In this document: in pieces, positions 1 to 9,491 of the stretch
Layout of the letters: each line of letters opens with the position of its first letter
How positions within the stretch are numbered: position 1 is the stretch's first letter
Assembly (NCBI RefSeq): GCF_034424545.1
Contig: NZ_CP139971.1
Location: 1,178,001-1,242,000 of the forward strand
Source: Trinickia caryophylli
Lineage (GTDB): Bacteria; Pseudomonadota; Gammaproteobacteria; Burkholderiales; Burkholderiaceae
Length of the DNA: 64,000 nucleotides
Reading direction: 5' to 3'
The notes under the pieces: generated by a model
Seen by the model: the letters and a program-made list of their open reading frames with translations, nothing else
What the model was told of the DNA's origin: nothing
Databases searched by the model: none
Position numbers and translations under genes: made by a program

Positions 1-365
1 GGTCCGATGGAATCTTTCTCATGGATCAACTTGACGCGATGCGTACGGTTGAGATTCGCGCCACTATGCAGCCCCCAGGATCAGGTGACACTCGAATTCG
101 CGAATGTCTGCCGACCTCGGCGAAAAAATCCGTTGGACTTGTGATTGGCCTGACAACTCCGGCGCGTCGACAAAGTCCCCATCGCCCTTTCACGCCGTAA
201 GGGATTTCGCCAACGGTCTCGGAAAGACGCGCGCGTCACCAGCCCGATTCCCCAGACGAATTATTTTCTTTTTTTGCTGACCGCCGTCTCACTAGACTAA
301 TTTGGCACCTCCCTGCGGCCTCGGCATCCTTGCGCGAGCCTATCGATAACTCGTTCCCGCGATTT
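1..365. other. Upstream region without a confident gene
   Basis: No open frame here looks like a full gene. A weak promoter-like pair is present on the + strand just ahead of the first gene: TTGCTG at 274-279 and ACTAAT about 16 bases later. A short + strand frame from position 21 begins like a LysR regulator (MDQLDAMR) but loses all resemblance after eight residues and stops after about 60 codons. Confidence 0.4.
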
Positions 366-2369
366 ATGAAGATAATTCAAGCCATACTTGCCGCCGCGGT
401 CCTGACTACGGCGATGGTGTCGGAGTGTCCGGCGCAAGTGCAATACACCACCGATTGGGTGGCCAATACGTTCGGCACCGACGCCACCCATGTGGGCAAC
501 ACCGCCCGCTCCATGTGGGTCGCGCCAGAGGGAACGATATACACCGCCTCGATGTGGGACGAACGCGAAGGCGGCGTCGCCATATACCAGAACGGGCAAA
601 GCCAGGGCTCTATCGGGCAGCACAACGAATTCCAGGGCAGCGCTATTGCAGGCAATGCAACCTTTCTCTTCGCGGCACTGCAATACAACACGGGCATTGG
701 CGGCAGCGGCTTCGTCGGTCGCTACAATCGAAGCACCAAAACCCGCGACCTCGTCATTCAAGTCAGCACGGACACCACCGAAAAGCGAGCCGACGTCATT
801 ACCGGACTCACGACATCCGGCAATTTCCTTTACGCAAGCGACTTTCCCGGAAACCGCGTCCGGGTCTTCACGCTCGATGGCTCGCCACAACTCGACATCC
901 CGGTCACTGGACCGGGCGCACTCGCGGTGGATGGCGCAGGCAACATCTGGGTCGCCCAAAAGAGCAAAGGCGTAGTCAGCAAATTCAGTCCGACCGGCAC
1001 GCCGCTCGGCTCGATCCAAATGGGCCCGACGTCGCGCCCCTCCGCGCTCTATTACGACGCACCGAATCGCTATCTCTGGGTGGGCGACGAAGGCCCGGAC
1101 ATGAACGTGAAGTACTACCTCATCACGCACGCCCCCGTTCTGAAAGGCACGTTCGGCGTCCTCGGCGGCTATCTCGACACCAAGTACGGCATCAAAGGTC
1201 AGGTCGGCGACAAGCGATTCACCCGTGTGGTCGGCATCGGCAAGGATGCTTCAGGCAACCTCTACGTACTCAACAATCCTTGGGGCGGCATGTGGGACCT
1301 CGCCCGCGACGGCGGCACCGACATCCACGCATTCGACAGAGCCGGCACCTCTCTCTGGAAGCTCCAATCGCTCGGTTTCGAAACGAACGGCGTTCCCGGC
1401 CCGAGCCCGGAACCGGTCCCGGCTTCGAGCACTTACGGTCAATACTTTTACGGCAGCAGCAATGTCTACACAGGCACCGCCGGAGGAGCGTTCGTAGCAA
1501 ACACCGTCGATCCGATCAAATACCCGTCGGACCCGCGCCTGACGAGTACCACGGGGGATCGTGACGAACGCTTTGCCCAAATGGCCTTCGTGGGACAGCC
1601 GGGCCAACCGCTGCACCGCATTCTGGTGGCCTCGGGCCAGAGCCCCAGCCACTTTTTCTTCTATCACTTCAACGCCGCGAATGGTTATATCGCCGTGCCC
1701 GACGGGGCGCTGCCGAACTATGGCGCCTTCAATACCTTCAATACGACCGCGCTCGTCACAAACGGCTTCTGCCTCGATGCCAATGGCGATGTCTGGGCCG
1801 GCCTTCAGGGAACGAACCAGATCTGGCACTACCCGCTGACGGGCTTCCAAGCCGATGGCACACCGAAATGGGGAGCGGGAATCGCCACGGCTGTCCCCGC
1901 CTCGGTTCAACCGTTGACCCGTATCATCTACCTGCCCGAAAGCGACACGATGATCCTGGCGCAAGGGGTTGCGGCAAGCGCGGACTGGTCGCAGATGGGC
2001 ACGAGAATCGAGGTGTACCGCGGCTGGCGTGCGGGCAACACCTCCACGCCCAATCCGGTCATCAACGTCACGCGCGCCGCCCCAAGATCGATTGCGGCGG
2101 CGGGCAACTATCTCTTCGTCGGATATGTGTACTCGGGCGAACCGGTATCGAGCCGTGCCGTGCTTCAGGACACCGACGCGTTCAACCTCACCACGGGCAC
2201 GCTCGATCTGACGCTCAACAACTCGAATCCGAATGCGATCGACATCGGCGACGAGGTCGATTCCCTGTACAGCCTCAGGTCGTATTTCAATCAGGGGACC
2301 GGGGAATACGTGGTAACCAGAAACAATTTCAACGACTCGAGCATCGTCGTTTACCGTTTTCATCTCTAA
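366..2369 (+). CDS. Secreted beta-propeller / NHL-repeat-like protein of unknown function
   Basis: Encodes 667 residues. The start at 366 is chosen because it opens directly on a cleavable signal peptide (MKIIQAILAAAVLTTAMVSE, predicted cut near CPAQ); an in-frame ATG at 330 would only add a polar leader. The mature protein carries repeated short units of the kind seen in NHL or SMP-30-like propellers, for example 'ALAVDGAGNIWVA', 'GIGKDASGNLYVL' and 'FCLDANGDVWAG', about 90-180 residues apart. No catalytic motif was recognised. Such propellers act in the periplasm or outside the cell as binding or hydrolase scaffolds. It precedes the 572-aa unknown gene on the same strand, separated by 128 bases with a possible hairpin. 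Confidence 0.75.
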   Translation: MKIIQAILAAAVLTTAMVSECPAQVQYTTDWVANTFGTDATHVGNTARSMWVAPEGTIYTASMWDEREGGVAIYQNGQSQGSIGQHNEFQGSAIAGNATFLFAALQYNTGIGGSGFVGRYNRSTKTRDLVIQVSTDTTEKRADVITGLTTSGNFLYASDFPGNRVRVFTLDGSPQLDIPVTGPGALAVDGAGNIWVAQKSKGVVSKFSPTGTPLGSIQMGPTSRPSALYYDAPNRYLWVGDEGPDMNVKYYLITHAPVLKGTFGVLGGYLDTKYGIKGQVGDKRFTRVVGIGKDASGNLYVLNNPWGGMWDLARDGGTDIHAFDRAGTSLWKLQSLGFETNGVPGPSPEPVPASSTYGQYFYGSSNVYTGTAGGAFVANTVDPIKYPSDPRLTSTTGDRDERFAQMAFVGQPGQPLHRILVASGQSPSHFFFYHFNAANGYIAVPDGALPNYGAFNTFNTTALVTNGFCLDANGDVWAGLQGTNQIWHYPLTGFQADGTPKWGAGIATAVPASVQPLTRIIYLPESDTMILAQGVAASADWSQMGTRIEVYRGWRAGNTSTPNPVINVTRAAPRSIAAAGNYLFVGYVYSGEPVSSRAVLQDTDAFNLTTGTLDLTLNNSNPNAIDIGDEVDSLYSLRSYFNQGTGEYVVTRNNFNDSSIVVYRFHL

Positions 2370-2377
2370 CTCAGGCT

Positions 2378-2394
2378 GGTTCCGGCCCGGAACC
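2378..2394 (+). terminator. Possible hairpin after the propeller gene
   Basis: GGTTCCG-GCC-CGGAACC forms a perfect 7-bp stem 8 bases after the stop codon. There is no T-run after it, so termination is uncertain; the position after a stop codon is the main argument. Confidence 0.3.
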
Positions 2395-2497
2395 TTCGCC
2401 GCGCTCCCCGCTATTTCGCCGATGCGGCGCGCGTTCGCGCGCGTCCTTGGCGCAGTATCGGACGGTATCCGCCAGCACTTCACGCAACCGTCCGGCC

Positions 2498-4216
2498 ATG
2501 AACAGAATCCCATCGAAAACCACGGGGGCAGTGCCGCCGGCGAGCAACGATGCGGCGGCAACGCCGCGTGCCAACGCGACAACATCCGCGCCCGAGCGCC
2601 GCCTGCTGTCGCTACCGTTTTTCGGCAGACTCGCGCGCCCCGCGCCCCACTCAACCGGCAACGCCCCGCACGTGCCACAGCCACGCAGCGATATTCGCGC
2701 GCGGGCCGCGAAATCCCCGGACCAAAGCGTGTCGCCGCCCAAGGGCCGGCCAAGCACATCGGCGCCATCGCTGTTTACCGCCGCAGACACCGCTCGATCG
2801 GCAGAGATGGAGGAACGGCTCGATCGATTGCGCGGGCTCACCATCGACCCGAAAGTGGCGAACGACATTCTTGCCCACGCTGACAACGCAGGGGGTCCGG
2901 TGCTGTTCGACGGTTTCGGCCGGATCGAGGATTTTTCGCCGCTGCATCAGATACAGCCGGCGCTGGTGTCGAAACTGGAGAATGCCGTCATAGAGCCGCT
3001 AACGAGCACCAATGCGCGCGGCCCGCGCGACGCGCCGCGCGCCGAGCGGGATATCCTCGTTCGGGCAATGCATCTGCTCGGCATGGAACACAATCCAGTC
3101 AATCAAGCATTGCTCGATGACGCGAAGAAGCTCTTTCTGTCCGGTTCGTTCAGCCGCAACGCCGTTGCGTCGTTCCTCGAGAACGCCGTCGCACGCGTAG
3201 ACGACGTTCTGCTGCACGACCAATTCACGAAGCTCGCCACCGAAATCGCGAAGCCGGTAACCGTCCCGCAGCTTGCGGACAACCTGTATGGCCGGACGTT
3301 CGAGTCCCTTCTCGTCGACGATCTGGTGCGCTGGCCTCCGAACGGCATGCTGCGCGCCACGCGCGAACTCGGGCGAGGCGTCGTCGAAACGCTTCGATCG
3401 TATCCGCCGGCCGTATTCCATGAGATGGTCGACATTCTGCGCAACGACGTGCGGCCTTGGTTCGGGCTTTCGCCGTCGATGGCGCGGTTCCTGGCGCATC
3501 CCTCGATGAGCACGTTCGAGGCGAGTATGAGCGATACATCGAGCGGCATTGAAGCGATCAAGGTCATCAACGTGGCGCAACGTATGGTGCTCGCCATTCA
3601 CAACGTATCGGAGCGCGGCGAAATCGATCGCCCGGGATGGTATCAGCGCTGCTTCGATTTCTACTCCGATTTCCTCAGTTCGCAAAAGCCGGGCGGCAAG
3701 TCGCAACTGTCCGGCGTGTTCGCGCGAAATCCAGGTAACTGGCTGCACTATCAACCGAACGCCGCATCGACCAGGAACCCGTGGCAAGGGACGAGCTGGA
3801 CGCATTCCCGCGTGGTCACTCCGGATCGCCTGTCCCTTTTCGAACAGGACGCGCTCGCACGCGGCCAGCCCATCGTCAATGGCGCATCCGGACAGACCGG
3901 CATGGTCGTCTCGCTCGCTCATCATGTCGGCCAAACCCACCCGAACATGTCCCACCGCGATCTGCATCTGGCGATCATGACGTGCCTCGTGTTCAACGGC
4001 GGGCATTCGACCGAGGAAGTACTGTTCGCACTCGATGCCACCAAAGGACTCTATGCGCCAGCACGGATCGAGCCCGGATGGGCCAGCGGCTTTCGCGGCG
4101 GCTACGAGGCCATAGCCGAACTGGGCGGCACCGAAGCCGACAAGCGCATGCTTCGCGACCGGATGGACACCGCCCTGAAACGGACCATCGCCTATCATGC
4201 AAAATACGCCGCCTGA
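2498..4216 (+). CDS. Unrecognised 572-aa protein, candidate secreted effector
   Basis: The ATG at 2498 is the first start that excludes the tail of the previous gene. Residues 1-105 are rich in Ser, Pro, Ala and Arg and look disordered, as in many type III secreted effectors; there is no Sec signal peptide. From about residue 105 the protein is mostly helical and globular. Conserved-looking features are 'GASGQTG' followed by 'AHHVGQTHPNMSHRDLH' and 'FNGGHSTEEV' in the C-terminal third, a run of His, Ser and Glu that could form an active site. I do not recognise the family. No chaperone or secretion genes lie next to it, and no hrp-box was found. The effector idea rests on composition only. 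Confidence 0.6.
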   Translation: MNRIPSKTTGAVPPASNDAAATPRANATTSAPERRLLSLPFFGRLARPAPHSTGNAPHVPQPRSDIRARAAKSPDQSVSPPKGRPSTSAPSLFTAADTARSAEMEERLDRLRGLTIDPKVANDILAHADNAGGPVLFDGFGRIEDFSPLHQIQPALVSKLENAVIEPLTSTNARGPRDAPRAERDILVRAMHLLGMEHNPVNQALLDDAKKLFLSGSFSRNAVASFLENAVARVDDVLLHDQFTKLATEIAKPVTVPQLADNLYGRTFESLLVDDLVRWPPNGMLRATRELGRGVVETLRSYPPAVFHEMVDILRNDVRPWFGLSPSMARFLAHPSMSTFEASMSDTSSGIEAIKVINVAQRMVLAIHNVSERGEIDRPGWYQRCFDFYSDFLSSQKPGGKSQLSGVFARNPGNWLHYQPNAASTRNPWQGTSWTHSRVVTPDRLSLFEQDALARGQPIVNGASGQTGMVVSLAHHVGQTHPNMSHRDLHLAIMTCLVFNGGHSTEEVLFALDATKGLYAPARIEPGWASGFRGGYEAIAELGGTEADKRMLRDRMDTALKRTIAYHAKYAA

Positions 4217-4420
4217 CGCGCATGCGCCGACGCAGTACGGCGCGATGGCGGTCGCCCGCCGGGCCCGCGGGCGTCGGCGGGCCGGACGAGCGTCGATCGC
4301 ACGGGTATCGTCGGTTATCGTTTTGCGCCGCCATCCCGCCAGGGAGGGCAAATCGTGAGTCGCTGAACCGGTGTGCCGCGCATCGGTCAAGCGTCGTTCG
4401 ACACCTCTCGGGAGCCTTGC

Positions 4421-5410
4421 ATGAAGCCTACGACGCTCGCCCGCGCCGCCTTCTCCTGCTTGACTTGGACTATTGCGCTGCCGCTCGCTTTGGGCCCCGC
4501 ACCGGCGGTAGCCGGCGACGTTTCATTGGGCGCGGACCAACTTTGCGGCCTGATGAACGCCGCCCGCCCCGACCGCGACGGCCGAGTACGGAATGAACTC
4601 GTTCAGGGCAGAAACGGGCCCATCGACACGATTCGCTTCGGGCGGGGCAGCCCGCTGCTGCTCATCACAGGCTATCGGGCGACGCTCCGCGAATGGGACG
4701 CCCGCTTTCTAGGGGAGCTTGCACGGCATCACGAAGTCATCGTGTTCGATAACCGTGGCGTTGGCCGCACGGCAGCAGCCGAAGGCCGCTACGGCTCGAA
4801 CTACCGCATACGCGACATGGCCGCCGATGCCGGCGACGTCATCGCCGCGCTGCGTCTGAAGCACGTGAATGTGATCGGGTGGTCGATGGGCGGCATGATT
4901 GCACAGCAGCTCGCGCTCGATGCGCCCGAGAAAGTCGAATCGCTCACGCTCATTGCAACCGCCCCACCCGGGCCAAGCGCCGCGCCGCTCAGGCCCGAGG
5001 TGCAAGACGTGCTTTCGAGCCACGGACCCGACGCATTCGGGAAGATCATGAAGGTGCTCTTTCCACCGAGTGCCGTTGCGGACGCAACGAAGTGCTTTGT
5101 CAGCGACATGTTCGCACCACCCGGCTACGCGCCCCCCTCGGTACCCGATGCCGTAGCCTCTCAGCAAAAACAGGCGATGGCGGATTGGTTCGAAGATTCA
5201 GCCGCCGCAGCCGCTCTGCGTCACGCGCCTGTGCGTACGCTCGTGATCGCGGGTGCCCAAGACGAGGTACTCGCCGACGTCAATGCGACTCAGTTGGAAC
5301 AGATCGTTCCGCGTGCAGGACTCGACAGGGTCTCGAATGCCGGACATGCGCTGATGTTCCAGTATCCGGCGGCCCTCGCACAGCACATCGACGCGTTCGT
5401 GAAGCAGTGA
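4421..5410 (+). CDS. Exported alpha/beta-fold hydrolase
   Basis: 329 residues. The ATG at 4421 gives a signal peptide of about 32 residues ending 'APAVAG'. The alpha/beta-hydrolase fold is clear: an oxyanion-type 'LLITGYRATLREWDARF' strand-loop, nucleophile elbow GWSMGG with Ser155, an acid candidate in 'GAQDEVL' and a catalytic His in 'NAGHALM' near the C-terminus. The enzyme would act in the periplasm on an ester, lactone or similar bond; the substrate cannot be read from the sequence. It is about 200 bases downstream of the 572-aa unknown gene and may be transcribed separately. Confidence 0.8.
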   Translation: MKPTTLARAAFSCLTWTIALPLALGPAPAVAGDVSLGADQLCGLMNAARPDRDGRVRNELVQGRNGPIDTIRFGRGSPLLLITGYRATLREWDARFLGELARHHEVIVFDNRGVGRTAAAEGRYGSNYRIRDMAADAGDVIAALRLKHVNVIGWSMGGMIAQQLALDAPEKVESLTLIATAPPGPSAAPLRPEVQDVLSSHGPDAFGKIMKVLFPPSAVADATKCFVSDMFAPPGYAPPSVPDAVASQQKQAMADWFEDSAAAAALRHAPVRTLVIAGAQDEVLADVNATQLEQIVPRAGLDRVSNAGHALMFQYPAALAQHIDAFVKQ

Positions 5411-5635
5411 TCCCGCACGGCAACCGACGGAGACAGTCGAGCCGGGCGCCGCAGAGCACCCGAGCCGGAGCGGTGCCTCGTACCGAGGGGTCGGATTTCG
5501 AGCACGATCGTTCTCGATCCAGACATCGGTATGAGCGCGTCGGCAACAATCGCCCCGACTTCGCGTAGACTGCACGCTAACGTGCGTTCGAACGCAGCAG
5601 CGCTCGCCACTCCCCCGATTGAAGGAGACGTCCCG

Positions 5636-6751
5636 ATGTCTGCACAGCCATTGTCCGACAGCGGCACCTTGGAATCGCCCGTGCTCTCGCCGGTACGCGA
5701 TTTGCGCCGCGTCCCGATCCATCCCGATCATTGGTACCCGCTGGCGTGGTCGAAGGAGCTCAAGCCCGGCAAGACGCTCGGCGTGCGTTTCGCCGGCGAG
5801 CCGATCGTGCTCGCGCGCACCGAATCCGGCAAGGTGTTCGCGCTGGAAGACCGCTGCGCGCACCGTCAGGTGCCGCTGCACGCGGGTGTGGTGGACGGGG
5901 AGTCGATTCGCTGCGGCTACCACGGCTGGACCTACGACTGCTCCGGTCGCTGCATCGACGTACCCTACCTCGGTAAAGAGCGCCTGCCCAACGGCGTGCG
6001 CGCCTATCCCTGCCGCGAGGTGGCGGGTCTCGTCTTCGTCTTCCCCGGCAACGCGGCCCTGGCCGAAGAGCGGCCGCTTCCCGAATTCGCCTCGGTGAGC
6101 GACCCGGCCTACAAAACGCGCCGCTTCGGGCGCGAGGTCAAGTGCCATTACTCGTTCATGCATGAAAACCTGATGGACATGAACCATCAGTTCCTGCACC
6201 GGCGTCAGATGGGCCAGATGCAGGCGCGCTCGCTCGGCCGGCGCCGCGGCGACGATTGGGTCGAAGTCGATTACACGTTTTCGCGGCAGGCCGGCAAGCA
6301 GCCCGTTGGAGAGGCACTGGTTTTCGGCTCGAGCAAGGACCGCGATCAGAGCGACAAGAGCGTCATGCGGATCCGCACGGTCTACCCTTATCAGACGCTG
6401 CAGATCCGCTCGACCGAAGGCTCGCTCGTGATGGACCTCTGGATCGCCTACGTGCCGCTCGACGCGCAGCAACGCACCAACCGCACCTTCGGCATGCTCT
6501 CGATCCGCAAACCGGGCATTCCGTTCGCACTCGATCTGGCGTGGCCCCTGCTCGTCTGGTTCACGGAACGCATCTTCAAGGAAGACCGCTGGATCGTCGA
6601 GCGCGAACAGGAAGCACACGACCAGCAAGGTGCCGACTGGAATCACGAGGTCTTCCCCGTCATCAATGAACTGCGCGATCTGCTGCGCAGCTGCGGCGGG
6701 CGCAGCGTCATCCCGATTCGCGAGATCGGATACGACAAAGGCGAATGCTAA
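5636..6751 (+). CDS. Rieske-type aromatic ring-hydroxylating oxygenase, catalytic subunit
   Basis: 371 residues. The start at 5636 follows an AAGGAG Shine-Dalgarno at 5621-5626. The N-terminal Rieske domain (about residues 28-125) has both ligand pairs: Cys74-x-His76 and Cys93-x2-His96 ('RCGYHGWTYD'). The mononuclear iron site is in 'ENLMDMNHQFLH' near residues 180-191, giving E-x3-D-x2-H-x3-H; the family usually has four or five residues between the two histidines. Such enzymes insert oxygen or demethylate aromatic substrates with electrons from a separate reductase, which is not encoded nearby. The AraC gene 57 bases downstream is the likely regulator. Substrate unknown. Confidence 0.87.
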   Translation: MSAQPLSDSGTLESPVLSPVRDLRRVPIHPDHWYPLAWSKELKPGKTLGVRFAGEPIVLARTESGKVFALEDRCAHRQVPLHAGVVDGESIRCGYHGWTYDCSGRCIDVPYLGKERLPNGVRAYPCREVAGLVFVFPGNAALAEERPLPEFASVSDPAYKTRRFGREVKCHYSFMHENLMDMNHQFLHRRQMGQMQARSLGRRRGDDWVEVDYTFSRQAGKQPVGEALVFGSSKDRDQSDKSVMRIRTVYPYQTLQIRSTEGSLVMDLWIAYVPLDAQQRTNRTFGMLSIRKPGIPFALDLAWPLLVWFTERIFKEDRWIVEREQEAHDQQGADWNHEVFPVINELRDLLRSCGGRSVIPIREIGYDKGEC

Positions 6752-6808
6752 AGTAGCGCCATCGTCACCGTATCGCGTATTTGCGCGATCTCAGTCCGCA
6801 ATCTCAGC

Positions 6809-7675
6809 ATGGCCGCTCGAACGAGGACGCAAGCCGCTTTCCCCGCATCCCGCTCGGGCGATGACACGCCCGACGTTCGCATCTGGCGCGCCCCCGATCT
6901 GGGCGCCGAGTTGCTGCGCGGGCGCTTCCACGATTTTTCCTATGACGTGCATACGCACGAAACCGCCTGTTTCGCGCTCATCACGGCAGGCGCCATTCGC
7001 ATTCGTATGCGCGGCACGGAATTCGTCGCGAGGCAAGGCGATCTCTATGCGATCGAAGCGGACGAGCCTCACGCCGGATGGCCTGTGGACGAAGCAGGGT
7101 GGCGGCAAAGAACCGTCTACGTGGATACGGAGCATCTGCGCTCGCTGCTCGGCGCCCGATGGCGGTACGGCACGGGCGGACTCAAAGGCCCGATCATCAG
7201 CGATGCCGCATTGGCAAGCCTCTTCCTCGACGTTCATCACGGCTCGGAGACGCACGGCGAGGCGCTGCAACGCGAAGAGCACTATCTGGCGTTCGCCGCC
7301 CGTTTGTTCGAGCGGCACATGCGCGGGCCGGCGGGGCCGGCCGAACCCGTGCGCGAGCCCCGGGCCGTCAGTGTCGCCCGCGACTTTCTCGATCATCATC
7401 TCGATCGCACGGTGCACCTCGACGATATCGCGCAGGCAGCGGGGCTGCCGATCTACCGGCTGTTTCGCGCATTCGAACGACATACCGGCATGACGCCGCA
7501 TGCATATCAGCGGCAAGCGAGAGTGCGATCGGCTATCGATCTGATCCGCCTGGGCCAGCCGCTCAGCGAGGTGGCCGCGGCAGCGGGTTTCTCGGATCAG
7601 GCGCACCTCACACGCGCGTTTCGCCGGGTCATGGGCGTCACGCCGGGCGCTTATCGCAAAGCCGTACTCGCATAG
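6809..7675 (+). CDS. AraC-family transcriptional regulator
   Basis: 288 residues. The N-terminal half is a cupin-like AraC ligand-binding domain ('HDFSYDVHTHETACFALITAG' style, with the His-rich strand near residue 50). The C-terminal 100 residues hold two helix-turn-helix motifs ('VHLDDIAQAAGLPIYRLFRAF' and 'PLSEVAAAAGFSDQAHLTRAF') and end with 'FRRVMGVTPGAYRK', the standard AraC finish. It follows the Rieske oxygenase gene by 57 bases on the same strand and probably controls it, although the ligand is not evident. Confidence 0.9.
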   Translation: MAARTRTQAAFPASRSGDDTPDVRIWRAPDLGAELLRGRFHDFSYDVHTHETACFALITAGAIRIRMRGTEFVARQGDLYAIEADEPHAGWPVDEAGWRQRTVYVDTEHLRSLLGARWRYGTGGLKGPIISDAALASLFLDVHHGSETHGEALQREEHYLAFAARLFERHMRGPAGPAEPVREPRAVSVARDFLDHHLDRTVHLDDIAQAAGLPIYRLFRAFERHTGMTPHAYQRQARVRSAIDLIRLGQPLSEVAAAAGFSDQAHLTRAFRRVMGVTPGAYRKAVLA

Positions 7676-7677
7676 AC

Positions 7678-7707
7678 GCGTGCCGGCCGTCCCGTCAGCC
7701 GGCACGC
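7678..7707. terminator. Bidirectional terminator hairpin
   Basis: GCGTGCCGGC and GCCGGCACGC form a perfect 10-bp stem around a 10-base loop, starting two bases after the AraC stop codon and ending 21 bases before the stop of the converging DUF2000 gene. Position between convergent genes supports a shared terminator. Confidence 0.7.
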
Positions 7708-7728
7708 TGCCCGCTCACCCGAGGCGCT

Positions 7729-8166
7729 TCATTTGAACAGGCTCAGATTGGCGACGACCTTGCCCACCGGCTTGCGCGCCCCGATCAGTGCCACGCCCAC
7801 GTACCGCAAGTCCCCGGTAGCCACTTGCGCGACGGCGTCGCGAAACGCGCTGTAATCGGTTGTCTGCTGTCCCTGCACAGGAAAATCGACGATATCGCAG
7901 CCCGCCGCGAGCCCTTTCTCGCGGATCTGGGAAAGCGTCGCCTGATCCGCGCTCAAAACCGCGATACCGATGGGGATCAGCCCCGGGTGGGCGACCCCCG
8001 ACGCGTCGATCAACGGCGCCCCCACAAGGCCGGGATGCCTGCCGCCCACGGTCAGGGCGATGACGGCAGCCGCATTGGCGGCGCGTCCGGCGGACAACTC
8101 GCGATCGACGACGATCACGCAGCGCTCAGGTGTGGGCGAGCCTTCGGCAACGGCAAAACCAGACAT
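7729..8166 (-). CDS. DUF2000 family protein
   Basis: 145 residues. The ATG at 8166 is preferred over one six codons upstream because GAGGA sits eight to twelve bases before it. The start 'RCVIVVDRELSAGRAANAAAVIALTVGG' and the later 'GLIPIGIAVLSAD' and 'FPVQGQQTTDY' match the pattern of DUF2000 proteins, small alpha/beta cytoplasmic proteins of unknown function. It lies downstream of the porin gene on the same strand, 132 bases away, so it could be an independent unit. No catalytic residues can be assigned. Confidence 0.75.
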   Translation of the reverse strand: MSGFAVAEGSPTPERCVIVVDRELSAGRAANAAAVIALTVGGRHPGLVGAPLIDASGVAHPGLIPIGIAVLSADQATLSQIREKGLAAGCDIVDFPVQGQQTTDYSAFRDAVAQVATGDLRYVGVALIGARKPVGKVVANLSLFK

Positions 8167-8298
8167 ACATGGATCCTCGAACAAAAATACGTCGATCCAT
8201 GATGAGACTTTGCGCTGCGCCTGTATTGAACGCTATTGCACGGAGGCGGCCCACGCCGCACGAGGCAGCTTCGCCGCCAGGGGCCGAAGGCCACGCGA

Positions 8299-9441
8299 TC
8301 AGAACGAATGACGCATGCCGATTCGAACATCGGCCTGTGTGGCCGTGGTCGACGGCGCAAAGCTGTAGCCGATCACCGCATCCACACCGCTCGATGCTTT
8401 CAGATAGTCCGCGGAGATATAGACGTCGGTCCGCTTCGACAACAGATAATGAAGCGCCGCCGACACCTGATTCCAATGGTGTCCCTCGAAATGCGTGTAC
8501 TGATAGCCACCGACCGCGCTGAAAGCGGGGGTGACCTGCCATGAAGCACCGCCTTCCCCTACGTGCATGTGCGAGGATGCGCCGAATGCCTTGATCGTCG
8601 TATAGGTGTAGTTGCCCATCAGCGTCACCGTGCCGAGCTGGTAGCTCGCCCCAACGCCGAAAGTGCCCTGCTTGTCCACGGGAAACGACGTACTCGAATA
8701 GAGATCGGTGATCGCGCCGGTGGCGGGGTCCACGCTCACGGTGGGTCTGCCAAGGAACGTACGCGTGCCGATCATCGCATAGGGATCGAAAGCGTAGATC
8801 CCATTCGGATTGTTCAACTGTGTGTAGGCGGCACCCATCGTGAAGTCCCCATGCGCATAATGGGCGCCCACGCTGTAAGCGCTGTTCCGATGGAAGTTGC
8901 CGGCCACGTTGCCGAACGACCACATGCCGCCGAACTTGAAGCCGTCGATCTCCTTGGAGACGAATTTGACCGAATTCGGCAGCCTGTCCGCGTTGAAGCG
9001 GTCGAAGTCGCCCTGGTGAATCGCATAGCCGCTCGCCCATGCCGAAATGTTGTAGAGGGACACCATCTCCGCTGTCATATCGAGCTGATTGCCGAACGAC
9101 AACGTTCCCCACGGGTTCGATAATCCCACGTAGGCTTGGCGTCCGAACTCGGCACCGCCGAAGGCAAGCCTGCCCGTGCCGAGCTTGAAGCCGCTTTCGA
9201 GCGCGAAGACCGCGGACAATCCGCCGCCCAGATCTTCGGTGCCTTTCACGCCCCAGCGGTTGCCGTAGGCAATGCCGTCGTCGAATTTGACGACGTGCGA
9301 ACCGCCGGTATTGTTCACATACGTAATGCCGGCATCGAGAATGCCGTAAAGGGTGACGCTGCTTTGAGCGTGACTGACGGCGGGCAGGCTGGCTAGCGCC
9401 AGCGCAACGCCCGACACGAGCGGGGTGCGCGGAGTTTTCAT
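8299..9441 (-). CDS. Outer-membrane porin (Gram-negative trimeric type)
   Basis: 380 residues. Signal peptide 'MKTPRTPLVSGVALALASLPAVSHA', then the typical mature start 'QSSVTLYGILDAGITYVNN'. Further marks are 'DLGGGLSAVFALESGF', 'GRQAYVGLSNPWGTLSFGNQ', and the last residue Phe ('VRIGMRHSF') required for outer-membrane insertion. It should form a 16-strand barrel for small solutes. It is the last gene of the choline-sulfate cluster, 50 bases after choX, so it may be the uptake channel for choline-O-sulfate; that role is inferred from position only. Confidence 0.92.
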   Translation of the reverse strand: MKTPRTPLVSGVALALASLPAVSHAQSSVTLYGILDAGITYVNNTGGSHVVKFDDGIAYGNRWGVKGTEDLGGGLSAVFALESGFKLGTGRLAFGGAEFGRQAYVGLSNPWGTLSFGNQLDMTAEMVSLYNISAWASGYAIHQGDFDRFNADRLPNSVKFVSKEIDGFKFGGMWSFGNVAGNFHRNSAYSVGAHYAHGDFTMGAAYTQLNNPNGIYAFDPYAMIGTRTFLGRPTVSVDPATGAITDLYSSTSFPVDKQGTFGVGASYQLGTVTLMGNYTYTTIKAFGASSHMHVGEGGASWQVTPAFSAVGGYQYTHFEGHHWNQVSAALHYLLSKRTDVYISADYLKASSGVDAVIGYSFAPSTTATQADVRIGMRHSF

Positions 9442-9491
9442 GGAGGGTCTTCTCGTTGTGGTTCGGGTCTCGGTGCTCGATCGGTGCTCGA

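Noticed and set aside
21..200. Short frame beginning MDQLDAMR, like a LysR regulator
   Set aside because: Resemblance ends after eight residues, there is no helix-turn-helix, and the frame stops after about 60 codons; probably coincidence or an unrecognisable remnant.
1251..2768. Long minus-strand open frame opposite the propeller gene
   Set aside because: Arg/Ala/Gly-rich antisense shadow typical of high G+C DNA; the plus strand holds a signal peptide and repeated domain structure.
2999..4390. 463-codon minus-strand frame opposite the 572-aa gene
   Set aside because: Composition is that of an antisense shadow and no domain is visible; the plus-strand frame has better protein character.
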